The notes: generated from the letters alone by a model not told the origin. Numbered from the stretch's first letter, positions 9,377 to 19,115 are shown. The stretch is DNA of 23,772 bases from Ophiothrix spiculata (GCA_000969725.1 JXSR01S007594.1); one strand, 5' to 3'. Made by a program: numbers and translations.

Positions 9377-9444
9377 TTTCCATGGTATGACTGATACACT
9401 TTTTAATTGTATCAAACTCTGATATAAACTCATGATTGTGAAAC

Positions 9445-9474
9445 CAGAGGTGCCAATTAAGTAGCACCTCTCTG
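9445..9474. repeat. Short hairpin repeat, copy 1
   Basis: CAGAGGTGCC, then AATTAAGTA, then GCACCTCTCTG form an imperfect palindrome. It is nearly the same 30-33 bp unit found at 21459-21491, with two bases lost from the left arm and one from the centre. No clear target duplication is seen at this copy. Confidence 0.75.
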
Positions 9475-9839
9475 GTAACGTGTAAACATTTTGTCTGTGT
9501 TGTCCAAATAGTTATCTTGATCAATGAAGGTGCTCATTTATAGGCAGCTGGCACTAACAATTCTTCTGATAAACAAGATTTTGATGATGCCTTGCTCAAA
9601 GTAGGGATATTTGTTGAAAATAGAGTAATGATGCCAACCTTGGATTATAAACAACAATGTAATAATAAATGTACTAATGTAATTAAAAACTTAATAATGA
9701 ATTAGGTATTTGGGATGTATATATTTTTGATTTGATATAATAAATTAACAATTTAAAGATGTAATAAGTGTTGTCAGAATTAAGTTTTATTTTAGACCAC
9801 ACATAAATGGGATGCCCTAAATTAAAATCACCTTAATTA

Positions 9840-9986
9840 GGGCTCTGTCAAACATCACCGTATACATGTAGAGCCAAAATGTACTAATAAATATAACGTT
9901 CACTATTTCAGTCATTGAAATACATGTATATCGATTACTAAACCAGTGTTCGTTATTCATACGTTTCGCGATGTGTGACAGAGCCC
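9840..9986. mobile_element. PIF/Harbinger-like MITE, copy 2 (short)
   Basis: The ends match the family of 4318-4592: GGGCTCTGTCAAACATCACC on the left, with the inverse (ATGTGTGACAGAGCCC) on the right. The 3-bp duplication is TTA (9837-9839 and 9987-9989). At 147 bp the interior is shorter and different from copy 1, so the two share mainly their ends. Confidence 0.85.
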
Positions 9987-9989
9987 TTA

Positions 9990-10573
9990 ACAGATCAAGT
10001 TCAACCTTACACTTTGATGTATATTAAGGAATCAAAAATATTGCAACAATATTGAACACAGGCATAAGTTCAGCACAAACATGGTTAATTCTTGTATGGC
10101 TATTGACTTCATTTTTGTGTAAACACTTGCCAGTTATGACAACAACAAACCAATATGGCAAAAAACTTTAATCTTCAAAACAAGCTCTCTGTTTTACTCG
10201 TGTGTTGCCAAGATGTACCTTACGCCGTATGAGCCCGGCGTACGAGACCCACTGCATTACACACATTTGGATGTTAAAGGTTGTTATTGGCATATTGCTC
10301 TCTCCAAGTTCTCTCCAAGTTGGAATGAACTTGAACTTTGAACTTTATTTTATGAAACTATGTTTTGAAGCACTTTTTACGTTTGCACGGCTACTGACAC
10401 CATCGGCATTAGTCACCATTCCAGGATAGCCAAGTCAGCTTTTAGGGATTAACACATCAAGCATTCAGTTCTTGTCACCAGAGAAAATTGACCAGCCATC
10501 AGGTATTGCATTATCCTTGTCAGGTGATATGGGTTTGGAACACACATAATTCATAATCACCTGACATGGTTTA
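9990..10573. other. Intergenic DNA, no gene recognised
   Basis: It contains a small tandem duplication (CTCTCCAAGTT twice, near 10300-10320). A 75-codon + frame at 10202-10429 has no recognisable domain or splice context. Confidence 0.5.
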
Positions 10574-10581
10574 CGCATGAC

Positions 10582-10973
10582 CAGGGCTGGACATTGGTAT
10601 TTTTTCGCACTAGCCAGTCGGGCAGGTAACTTTCCAAAATAACCTGCCCGACAAGAAATTTACCTGCCCAAATTTTAACAGAGTAAAATACAAAACATTA
10701 CTAAACTCTAAAAACTTCTAAAAAAAATGAAATTTGTTACAAATGGCACAAATTTGGGCATTTTTTTCACAAAAAATTGAAAAATCAATCCTTTTTTGCA
10801 AAAAGGTTTTTTTTAATAAATTGAACTCACATTTTTGATACAACTTGGTTTATGGATAGGAAATCATTATGTTAGTTTTTACTAAAAATGGACTCAACAT
10901 TTACACAAAGTTTTACCCGCCCAACACCAAAGTTACCCACCATTGGCTGTCGGGCGGGTGATGTTCAGCCCTG
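10582..10973. mobile_element. hAT-like non-autonomous element, 392 bp
   Basis: Left end CAGGGCTGGACAT and right end ATGTTCAGCCCTG are inverted with one mismatch. Eight-base flanks CGCATGAC (10574-10581) and CACATGAC (10974-10981) agree at 7 of 8 positions, matching the 8-bp duplication of hAT transposons. The interior carries inverted GGCAGGTAACTT-like and AAGTTACCCACC-like blocks near each end. It has no transposase. Confidence 0.85.
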
Positions 10974-11117
10974 CACATGACATTGAATATCCTGGCTGTG
11001 GTTTCAGGGAGTTATTTTAAAATTAGGAGTTAGGTGAAGCAAGGTGACAGAACTGCAGACTTTCAAAGTGGAATTCATCTTGCAGAGCAACACACCTGCA
11101 ATATAACAACACATTTA

Positions 11118-11380
11118 AGCTGAATTCAGACTCGACGCAAACGCACGACGCACCGAGCATGTGCAGTAAAAGATTAGGAGTTCCGATCAATCGATATCAA
11201 AACGCAGAACCGAATGTGGCACCGCAAACCGAGTTGAGAAAAACTCAACTTTCCATTGCATTTTCATGTCATTGGCTGCCGCCGTCCGTTTGCGTTTTGA
11301 GTGTGAATTCATTTGCGCTGCCGTTTGCGGTGAAAATTATTGGAAACGCAACGCATTGCGTTTTGAGTATGAATTCAGCT
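11118..11380. mobile_element. MITE with AGCTGAATTCA ends and TTA duplication
   Basis: The terminal inverted repeat starts AGCTGAATTCA on both ends and extends with mismatches into GC-rich ACGCAAACGCA-like subterminal words. TTA flanks both sides (11115-11117 and 11381-11383). It is 263 bp and PIF/Harbinger-like by target duplication. Its higher GC content stands out from its surroundings and explains several chance open frames. Confidence 0.8.
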
Positions 11381-11383
11381 TTA

Positions 11384-11966
11384 GGCCCAAAGAGAAATTG
11401 TTGTGTTGCCCTTTTCTGACCGATCCTAAATCAGGCGAATATCGGGTCGGCTTTTTTAATAAATTATAATCAATGCAGGAATCAATGTACCAACTGCAAA
11501 AAGTCCACTTAACATGTAAATAGAGTACAAGAAATCGCAAAATTTACATGATTACTTGGTTTTATGCATATGAGTATTTCCTTCTTATTAATAGTTAGAA
11601 GAGTGAGTTAATCCTACTAGCAAAAATACAGTTAAAGTGTCTACTTCATTTATGCATACAAATGGCAGTAAATACTCAAAATATCAAGTAAAGAGCATTT
11701 TTTATGCATATGACCCATTGGCTGATCACTGTGGCTGAAGCTCCATTCCATTTGTAGCACCCTTTAAGGTCTTGCTGTAACCTCTTGGAGGTGCTAAAAG
11801 CTTAACTTTAATTGCCTACATTTAAATCATCTCAGGCAGAATCAGCTTCCTAAATTTGTACGGATTTTAAGAATATTGATTCCATGCTCAAGGAAATTTC
11901 AACAACATCCAACTTGAGAGTCTGAAGGACTTAAACTTGGTTCTTTCCAAAGGAAGTCATTCAGCG
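11384..11966. other. Intergenic DNA with weak inverted repeats
   Basis: No gene was seen. CATGTAAAT and ATTTACATG are inverted near 11514 and 11543. ATTACTTGG...GAGTATTTCC (from 11550) weakly mirrors AGTAAATACTC...CAAGTAA (to about 11692), which may be an old MITE of about 140 bp. Confidence 0.4.
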
Positions 11967-12508
11967 TGTTTCTATTAATTATCCTGTATTTATCCGGATA
12001 AAATTTAACCGCATAATAGTGGTGAGTGTCGAGTTTCTATTAGATTACAGTTTGCGCAAAGCACAGGGTTGAGTGACCTTATAAAATTGCCGGATAAAAG
12101 TTCTTTGACCTAGCTTACCGCAAAGTATTGTGGGATGACAAAGGTCAAACCTGTGACTCTGATGTAGCCATAATTTAGCAATTTTTGTAATTTGATTACT
12201 TTACCGACCGATAAAATTCAGCAGCTAAACATTCAGAAAGAACAAGCAGGTCATCCAAGCCACAGGGTTCAATTTTTTGATCATGTGATATTGTTGATTT
12301 CCAGTTTTTCGCTGGAAAGTGCGATGGCTTCAGTTTCTATAGCTGTCTTGCGGTATTTCTCACTGCTATTATCCTACAAAAAGCAGGATAAATAGCAGCT
12401 AAACTTTAGCAGCTAAAAAGATGGATAATGGCAGAGAATGCCCGTTTCTATTGAATACTTCTACTCCATTAGCCGGTGGCTTCCGGATAATGATCTTTAA
12501 TAGAAACA
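11967..12508. mobile_element. Inverted-repeat element with internal GTTTCTATT and ATCCGGATAA motifs
   Basis: Left end TGTTTCTATTAA and right end TTAATAGAAACA are perfect inverted copies, and ATCCGG words follow within 25 bp on both sides. TGTTTCTATT-like and CCGGATAA-like words recur inside, as do GCAGCTAAAC words (near 12222, 12395 and 12410). No convincing target duplication was found. It is 542 bp and non-coding. Confidence 0.6.
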
Positions 12509-12528
12509 GCCTGATTGTGTACTACAGA

Positions 12529-12750
12529 GGGGAGCGTGGCCGAGCGGTTAGAGCACGGGTCTCGTAATACAGAGATTGTGGGTTCGAGCCCCGGGCCGGG
12601 CGGTTTTCGTCTCCTTGTTTCCTTGGGCAAGAAACTTTACTCTACTTACTCCGTGGTCGGACAGTCACGTAAAGCCGTGGGTCCCCTGTGCGAATGCTCC
12701 TTCATGGGGCGCTGCATACAGTGTATACCTGGTGAGTCTATACAAGGGGT
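12529..12750 (+). mobile_element. tRNA-derived SINE
   Basis: The head looks like a type II (Leu/Ser-like) tRNA. Box A TGGCCGAGCGG lies at 12537-12547 and box B GGTTCGAGCCC at 12581-12591, the spacing of an internal Pol III promoter. The body continues with TTCCTTGGGCAAGAAACTTT, a block seen in many marine-animal SINEs. The anticodon arm does not fold cleanly and extra sequence follows, so this is not an intact tRNA gene. The 3' end is approximate. It abuts the inverted-repeat element on its left. Confidence 0.75.
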
Positions 12751-13365
12751 GTTCAATAAGTTCATGGCCTGAGGGAGAAGGAGATATGCAATGTAGTTCT
12801 ATTTGGAGAGTTTTGAGTAAATAGCCGCTGCTGTTTTTATTTTATAGAAACTTAAAACTTGTCTACAAGAGGTTACTGAAACTATATCTTTTAAATTGAA
12901 AAATGAAGAAATGACAAAACTCAATGGTATGCAATTAACATTGCTCATTTTTATAGACAAGATATACATTTCTGTAAAATAAAAATGAAAGCAGATATTT
13001 GCATCAAACTTTCTGAGTATTCATTTAGTTTAATTACATAACATATTAATAACAACGGCATATCTTATCTCATTCAACATCCCTTATGAATTGCCTATAT
13101 ATTTTTTGTTACTTATGGTACATTCAAAACAATAGAATTTAATACATGCAGCACATGCAATGCAACAATGCAAATAGCATGGGTGATGTACTGTAACACA
13201 CACCACTAATTTTCATTTATCCTCACCCCCCCCCCCCCCCCCCCCCACCGTTTCTGTTGGTAAATTTCTTTGTCGATTCATTTAAGTGGCTTGAAATAAA
13301 ATTTCAAACTGATATTTTGATAAAGAAAATTGACAAATCACAATATTTCTATGCATTGTTTTTAG
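12751..13365. other. Intergenic AT-rich DNA with a 21-C run
   Basis: Just after the SINE, GGGGTGTTCAATAAGTTCAT (12748-12767) resembles the tip of a mariner-type element, but no partner end was found. A homopolymer of 21 C lies at 13226-13246. No gene was seen. Confidence 0.5.
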
Positions 13366-13369
13366 TTAA

Positions 13370-13708
13370 AGCAATACTATAAAGTGTTAGAAATGAAGCA
13401 CCCTCTGTCACCCATGACTTTTCATTTTTTGGGAAATTGAGTTTGTTTTGGGTAGATATGAATACCCTCCAAACGATTCGGCTCAAAGATGCTTACTTTA
13501 TGGCCATTTGTTGAATTAAATTCGGGATCCCAAATTTAATTCCACATGTATAAGTATAGGAAAGTATTCATATGCTTTTTATCCATTTTTGGTGGTAAAA
13601 CAATTTTTTTCACAAATACACTTGAAAACGTTTTTAGATAGTCACATTCCTCCATTTTATGCTGTTTTTACTATAAACTATTTTTGATCAAAATCTTATA
13701 GTATTGCT
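13370..13708. mobile_element. TTAA-flanked MITE, 339 bp
   Basis: Perfect 13-bp inverted ends AGCAATACTATAA are flanked by TTAA at 13366-13369 and 13709-13712. The organisation matches the element at 3483-4139, but the terminal sequence differs, so it is a separate family. It is Kolobok-like or piggyBac-like by TTAA and non-coding. Confidence 0.85.
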
Positions 13709-13712
13709 TTAA

Positions 13713-14095
13713 CGTTAAAACTAAAAAGGAATGAACATTGACAAGTTTTGGGAAAGTATGTTAACAAATTTAGGGTATACCTTTTGAATCTCATAATGAT
13801 TGTTGGTTAAACCTAAAAATGTGCACCACCAATATCGAAAGTCTGGGTCCATGACAGAGAACGATTAAATTGTTGACACTCTGAATGCACCAAGAGATAA
13901 AAGTATTGCATGCTAGTCATCATGCATAGCTTCCTATGGGATTGTTTGTATATCATGTGAGTAGTTAGTGGTGACATGACCATAAATCAATGCTAATTGT
14001 CAAAATCTTGCATTCATTCCATGTTTCACCAATAACTACTTGCCTGACATCCTGTGCAAAATTTCAAATGGCAATCAATGCATGATGGGATACAC
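13713..14095. other. Intergenic DNA, nothing recognised
   Basis: No exon, RNA gene or repeat structure was seen between the TTAA element and the SINE tail. Confidence 0.5.
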
Positions 14096-14365
14096 GAAAG
14101 AAAGAAAGAAAGAAAGAATTCTTTAGGCTGATAGCCAAGGATAACCCAAGAAAGCCTGTTTAATGAAGCTTATTTCCATTGGGGTCCTAGATCTTTCTTA
14201 TATTCAGTTTTAGTACAGGAGGAAAACCGGAGGACCCGGTGAAAAACCTGCGGAAGCGAGCATGGACTGAAAACCAAATGCACATAAGGCACCGGGCGCG
14301 GGACTCGAACCCGGGACCTCATTGGTGCAAAGCGAGGGAAATACCGCTACACTGACCCGCTTCCC
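14096..14365 (-). mobile_element. tRNA-derived SINE with (CTTT)n tail
   Basis: Read on the - strand, box A-like GGTCAGTGTAGCGG (14344-14357) and a perfect box B GGTTCGAGTCC (14301-14311) form a tRNA-like head. A body with CACCGGGTCCTCCGGTTTTCC follows, and then a tail of five to six (CTTT) units at 14096-14118. This is the complete layout of a SINE. It lies about 190 bp beyond the TEFM stop codon, in the same orientation as TEFM. Confidence 0.75.
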
Positions 14366-14405
14366 CACGATATCTTCTATTGAATGCATCATTAGAGTTA
14401 CAACA

Positions 14406-14411
14406 TTTAAT
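14406..14411 (-). promoter_or_regulatory. Candidate polyadenylation signal ATTAAA for TEFM
   Basis: On the - strand ATTAAA occurs about 145 nt after the TEFM stop; another ATTAAA lies near 14430. No AATAAA was seen in the first 150 nt. Usage is a guess. Confidence 0.35.
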
Positions 14412-14439
14412 GCGACAGAAAGGGGAATTTTAATGTAAC

Positions 14440-14530
14440 TTATTCCGTTCTTTTGTTCGTTAGGGGGAATTCTTTTGTTGAAATTTTCGTTAGGGGGAAT
14501 CTTTTTACAAAAGAAATTCCCCTTACCGGT
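14440..14530. repeat. Clustered TTCGTTAGGGGGAAT repeats
   Basis: TTCGTTAGGGGGAAT is present twice in direct orientation (near 14456 and 14488) and followed by an inverted copy (AAGAAATTCCCCTTA near 14512). AGGGGAATTTTAATG lies just upstream. The unit forms a hairpin within the presumed 3' UTR of TEFM. Confidence 0.7.
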
Positions 14531-14554
14531 AGAATTAGTCGAATTATTATCATC

Positions 14555-15031
14555 CTATTCATATGTACTTATTTTGTTAAAGAATGTGATTGCTTGCAAT
14601 AACGTATTTGCCATCAGTTCTTTTTGGAAATGGTTTGCCGCGTGAAACGCTTGGGCAACATTTTCATTAATTGTTAATCCATGAATATCCTCTTCCTCAT
14701 CATGAGCTGGAAACACCTCGTTGACAACCATTGAAGCCCCCGATCGTCTCCATTGCTCTTTTAACATAGTCTTAACCAATTCTTGTCCAGAGGCTCGATT
14801 CTGTCCAATCATAAGATCAAAATGGCGGCCAACAACGCTGGCTGGAACGGATACTGCTCCCAGGTTGACACAGGTATTAGTGTCCGCATTGAGGATGCCC
14901 ACAAACAAGGCTTCTAAGGATCGGATGAATGTGTAGATGTGATACACTTCTTTCTTGGATTGGCCAAAGTTGACTTGATGTTCCAACAGGTATAGGTCTA
15001 TTATTGGCAGCTGATTCACTATATCCCTCAC
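14555..15031 (-). CDS. TEFM: TEFM, terminal exon (RNase H-like pseudonuclease domain)
   Basis: TEFM is the mitochondrial transcription elongation factor that binds the mitochondrial RNA polymerase POLRMT and increases its processivity. This exon encodes 158 residues from VRDIVNQLPIIDLYLLE to a TAG stop. The strongest match is VGRHFDLMIGQNRASGQELV, which corresponds closely to the conserved VGKHFELMIG...SGKELV region of the vertebrate protein. LLQAITFFN near the C-terminus is also conserved. The acceptor (TTATTTGCAG on the - strand) gives phase 0, joining the preceding exon in frame. The domain has an RNase H/RuvC-like fold thought to lack nuclease activity. No disruption is visible. Confidence 0.93.
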   Translation of the reverse strand: MRDIVNQLPIIDLYLLEHQVNFGQSKKEVYHIYTFIRSLEALFVGILNADTNTCVNLGAVSVPASVVGRHFDLMIGQNRASGQELVKTMLKEQWRRSGASMVVNEVFPAHDEEEDIHGLTINENVAQAFHAANHFQKELMANTLLQAITFFNKISTYE

Positions 15032-15105
15032 CTGCAAATAAACGGTGTTCAAATAACAAAGATGGTTGCTGGTTGTTACTAGTGTCAACTTAAATTTATT
15101 ACGAT

Positions 15106-15515
15106 GTTGACACATATGTCGACATTACTATTCAAGCTGTAGTGCCGTAGCAGTCACGTAATGTTTGAGATACCGGTACATAGATACCGGATGCGAAAAA
15201 AGTGGAGAAAAAATGACTAAACAACGCTATCCCTATCGGCGCATGTGCAATGTTTGAGGAGATCTTGCGGACAGTTTGGTAAATATAGTCAAGCGCCTGC
15301 TTAATAAATAACTCGAGTCATAATTTTTTGATCATAGAATAGAAAAGGAGAGTTATTTTCAAAATTTCAATGATTTGACATCTTACTAGTTATTTCCTTC
15401 ACTAAATGTCCTTTTTTTACTCTTCTTAATTATTGTTCATATATGGCTTATGTCGCGACAAGACTTAGTTCTGTCGACATACCACGATATGCTCTATGTC
15501 AACATAAATGTCAAC
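15106..15515. repeat. Imperfect inverted GTTGACA...GTCGACAT arms in TEFM intron
   Basis: The 20-bp arm at 15106-15125 (GTTGACACATATGTCGACAT) is mirrored at 15496-15515 with about four mismatches. Further TGTCGACA-type words and a perfect TGTCGCGACA palindrome lie near 15453-15475. It may be an old MITE of about 410 bp. No target duplication was confirmed. Confidence 0.4.
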
Positions 15516-16293
15516 AGAAGCTCTGTCGATGACAGCGCTAGTGGTTACCTTTCTAAATCTGCTGGTAAAGTTTTTCACTCAAACACAAATCAACTTGCAT
15601 AATAGAATCTAAATCTATTTATCAGCATTCATGATTTTGATTAATTTTTCGGTTTCAGAGAAACCTTTCTTCGTCGATCAACAGCGGTTGGTGTCTTGAA
15701 TTGTGTCTGATGTTTGATTTCCTGCAACAGACATTGGGGCCATCCAACTTGATGTTTGACAGGAAATCATTAACTTTGGAAGTTCATATGATACCCCCCC
15801 CCCCCAATATGTCTATCAAAAGCTGGTTGCTTGCTGATAAATAGTTTTAGATCCTATGTTTAAAGTCTTCAACATGCATGCAGACATCTCTTTATTTTCA
15901 TATCTAATTCAACTTATTATCTTTTTTTTTCATTCAAAATATAGCTGTGATCATCCATTGCATGGCATCCAAAATAGAGGTAACTAATTTTATCATGAGT
16001 GTTTGTTCCCAGGATATCACCAGGGTCAAGTATGTAAATTCTGCAAGTTTTCTCTAAGATTGCAGGGTTCTGGACTAATTTTATAAAGGTAGGCCTAATT
16101 AAGAATACATCTATTTTTACAGACTGCATCTATATTACATATTCATGAGAGCAAAAAATCAAGTTCTACCAATTCAATGCTAGTTGTATACAAAGATCTG
16201 GATCTTAGATTTAGATCTAGGAGATGCATATTAATCTGTGCAGATAATATCTATATCCCTGAACTCTCATCCCTAGGACCCAAGTACACTTAC
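15516..16293 (-). other. TEFM intron, remainder
   Basis: This is part of the intron 15032-16293. It contains a run of 12 C (15794-15805), a small inverted GATTTCCTG/CAGGAAATC pair near 15716 and 15760, and the donor sequence ACG|GTAAGT at its start (- strand). No gene was seen. Confidence 0.7.
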
Positions 16294-16443
16294 CGTACTG
16301 AAGTATTGATGTGGCACCCATTTACTGGGGTTGATGGTATCAATATTATGGACAACCCACTGCAGAACATGTCTATCCTTGGACATATGTAGCCACGCTA
16401 TGTCTTTCAGTCCAATGTTTATTGTCACCAAGTCCTGTACAGA
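16294..16443 (-). CDS. TEFM: TEFM, middle exon (start of RNase H-like domain)
   Basis: This is 150 nt, 50 codons, phase 0 at both ends. The product runs SVQDLVTINIGLKDIAWLHM to QYFST. The stretch I-x-I-G-x-x-x-IAW-x-H-x-x-K matches the first strands of the TEFM C-terminal domain (vertebrate SIVFGTRRIAWAHLD). It joins DLTKLQ from the upstream exon and VRDIVNQL of the last exon without a frame break. The donor is ACG|GTAAGT. Two possible acceptors lie 9 nt apart (GCTACAG|TCTGTACAG|GAC), both in frame. Confidence 0.92.
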
Positions 16444-16546
16444 CTGTAGCAAAAACAATGAGCGTGGTTAAGAACAGATCATCAAATGATATATCAATTA
16501 CACTTTTCAAGAAATTATCAGTACGCCTCTTCAAACATTCCTAATG

Positions 16547-17736
16547 CAGACATGCCAACCTCTCAGATCACAAAAGAGTATTTTGCAACTCCAAAAAGAG
16601 TATTTTTGACACAAAAAGAGTATTTTACAAGTACGTTCCAAAAATATGAACATTATCCAACTTTAATCAATTTTACAAAACAAGGGGTTCAGGGGCAAAG
16701 CCCCTGGTGGGGGCCCAGGGGACAAGCCCCGGAAGCTCCTGAATTTGAGCAGTTTCAGATAGAAGCTCTATGAAAACCCCTTTTCAGTGAATACAATCAA
16801 CTTACAAAAACTGCATTTTCAACATGTTGCAGAGAGCTTCTGCACATCTACCAACACATGAAAGGCCATTTCAATAGCTAAGTAACAGAAAAATGTTTTA
16901 CTCAATGGTATTAGTGAGTCCAAAAATAAGCAAAGGTCTGCCTTTATGAACCCCCTGCAAGGGCCCAAGTCTGCTCAAGGGGACCAGCTGGGGTCCACTC
17001 TAATCCTGGGGGTCCTCTTTGAAAAGTGGATGAAGTCTTAAAGGAACAAAAACACAGTAACTTGAATTTTTGACTTTATTTAAAAGTCGCTTCGTTTACC
17101 AGATATAGGGCTTTTTGTATCCAATATTACTATACAATAAAACACGATCGTACATTTTAAAATTGACCTCCTGACCTTATGGTAGGTCGCAATTGGCCGA
17201 TTTCAATATGTACGATGGGTTATGCCATTATGGTAATTTAATGATTTTTAGCATAGAATTCTACACTTAATTTTTTTCTGGGGGGCAATCATCCCACCCC
17301 CTCATTTATCTATATCCAACAGTGTAGCATATTGACTCCCATCACTTTGATATAACAGTCGCCAGTTGCGGTGCAGTCAATGTAGGAAGTTGGGAACCAC
17401 CATTACAATAGAATGCAAAATGGTGGTGGCTTTTTTGCGATTTTGGCCCAAATACATGTTCCAAGAGCATAAATATGTAACGAAAACAGGTCGGGGTTGT
17501 GACTTTCCTTGTCTTCATTAAAGCTGTTTTTGAGATTTTGGCCCAAATACATGTACCAAGAGCATAAATATTGGCAACTTTTCCTTGTATTTTTTACTTA
17601 CGTTGTACATACCCGACTTCCCGTTTTTAGCTACACATATGCAAAAGGCGTATTTTTTAGCATGAAAAGCGTATTGGCGTATTTTGAATGGTTTGGCGTA
17701 CTAAATACACCAAAAGCGTACTAGTTGGCATGTCTG
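16547..17736. mobile_element. DNA transposon of 1190 bp in TEFM intron, non-autonomous
   Basis: A perfect 13-bp inverted terminus CAGACATGCCAAC is present at both ends, with a direct repeat CTAATG flush to each end (16541-16546 and 17737-17742). Near the left end AAAAGAGTATTTT occurs three times. Near the right end GGCGTATTTT-like words recur; such subterminal arrays often bind transposase. Inside, a GATTTTGGCCCAAATACATG block is duplicated (near 17438 and 17534). A GGGGTTCAGGGGCAAAGCCC patch lies near 16683. No transposase frame was seen. The CAG tips suggest hAT, but the duplication is 6 bp rather than 8. Confidence 0.8.
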
Positions 17737-17742
17737 CTAATG

Positions 17743-19115
17743 TTGTATTTACAGGAGCACGGTCCGATTGCTTCAACTTTTTTTCAAACTTTTTGAGATT
17801 TTGGTACCAAAATATTGCTCAGATTTTTCTCACAACCCATGTGAAATTTCACACCTGAGCTGTATTCACCTTGGGAGATATGTATGAAAATGTGTCTAAT
17901 TATGCTACCATAATTAATTTTACCCAGTAACATATAAGCGTATCTGAAATACCAAATTACCCATGAAATCAAAACAGTTTGACAAATTCAGCTGAGATTT
18001 GAAACTTAAATTTCTTTCTGGGTGATCTTTCGTATGAAACTGCAAAGTATTTTTTTTTTATCGAACCAAGCTCCGTTAAATGTTAGTATAGATCTAGAGA
18101 CGCCTGTGAAAGTGATGACAAGTCCTGACAACACAAATTTGGTCCAAGTCTATCATGTGAACATATGTGGCTCAGTGTTGGAATGTTCGTCGGCAAAGTG
18201 AGAGGTCCAGGGTTCAAATCCAGACAAATTCCAATTTTTTCATTTTCACTTTGTATTCAAGTGTATAAAGACTTTATTTCAAAACTTCATTGGCTTGTAT
18301 CATTCCTGATCCTCATGCGCATTATGTGTTTCATTAGACTTGCATCAGCAATCTTATAGATAACAGTTGTTCAAGTACAAATGGGCAGCATTTTTTGGCT
18401 TTCTCAGGTTTACATTATCGCATGGTAGTCGGATATCTTTGGCAGCGCTTCTGTACTTAAAACCAAAATCTGAGTGCTCCCTTGGAGAATGTTAACAAAG
18501 TGGATTTACTAAACATGCTAAGCCACAAAGCAGGCAATTGTCCCAAAAGGAGTGTTATTTTACAGAGATGGATGTTTAGCTAATACACTTAAATGCATCA
18601 ATGAATTAAAATTGAGAAGTAACTTTCCAAACTTTTTTGAGATATTTACATTGTAACCATACTTGCTTTTCATCAATGTTACCTGAAAAGATTAGATTCC
18701 TGGTTGTTGCACTGCCATGGCATGTTGGTATTTTTTCAAATTCTAGGAATATTTGGCCGTTACATTTTTACAATATGAGTAGCACTTTAAAAGTATTTTG
18801 GTGATCATACGCAAACCAAAGGAAAAAATTTGATAAAAAATGTCATTTTAAAAAAGGAAACCGCTATGCAAACCATTTTCAATTTTTTGAGGGGCCTTTA
18901 GTTCCCCACCCCTGGTAACACTCAGCCTCAGGTCTGGAATAGAATGTAATGAATTGGACAGTTCTGTGAGTGCAAAGTTAGCTCACCTACTTACATAAAA
19001 TGATCCAAAAAAGTCCCAACTACATGAAAAATAGGTGTCTCAAAAAACTTTCGAAAGATTTCCAAACTTTTTTGAGGAGTTCATCTCAAACTGCTCATTT
19101 TGGTTTAATTCCTAC
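17743..19115 (-). other. TEFM intron, remainder
   Basis: This is the part of intron 16444-19115 outside the 1.2 kb element. It includes a tRNA-like unit (18168-18221) and an exact 18-bp direct repeat TTTCCAAACTTTTTTGAG (near 18624 and 19060). The donor CAG|GTAGGA (- strand) is at its upstream edge. No other coding sequence was recognised. Confidence 0.6.
18168..18221 (+). pseudogene. tRNA-like Pol III promoter unit (tRNA pseudogene or SINE head)
   Basis: Box A-like TGGCTCAGTGTTGG (18168-18181) and box B-like GGTTCAAATCC (18211-18221) are spaced as in a tRNA gene. The T-stem pairs only at two positions and no acceptor stem forms, so this is a decayed tRNA-derived sequence and not a functional tRNA. 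Confidence 0.5.

Noticed and set aside
11159..11540. Overlapping 67-86 codon frames
   Set aside because: They fall largely inside or at the edge of a GC-rich MITE (11118-11380) and appear in several frames on both strands with no domain.
12529..12600. Functional tRNA gene
   Set aside because: Boxes A and B are good, but the anticodon arm and acceptor stem do not fold, and a SINE body follows directly.
13226..13246. 21-C run as a functional G-quadruplex or regulatory tract
   Set aside because: A plain homopolymer in intergenic DNA is better explained as slippage or an assembly-sensitive tract; nothing nearby suggests regulation.
18168..18221. Functional tRNA gene
   Set aside because: The T-stem is mostly unpaired and there is no acceptor stem; only promoter boxes remain.
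18624..19078. LTR-like pair of TTTCCAAACTTTTTTGAG repeats
   Set aside because: Identity is limited to 18 bp, with no TG...CA ends, primer site or polypurine tract.
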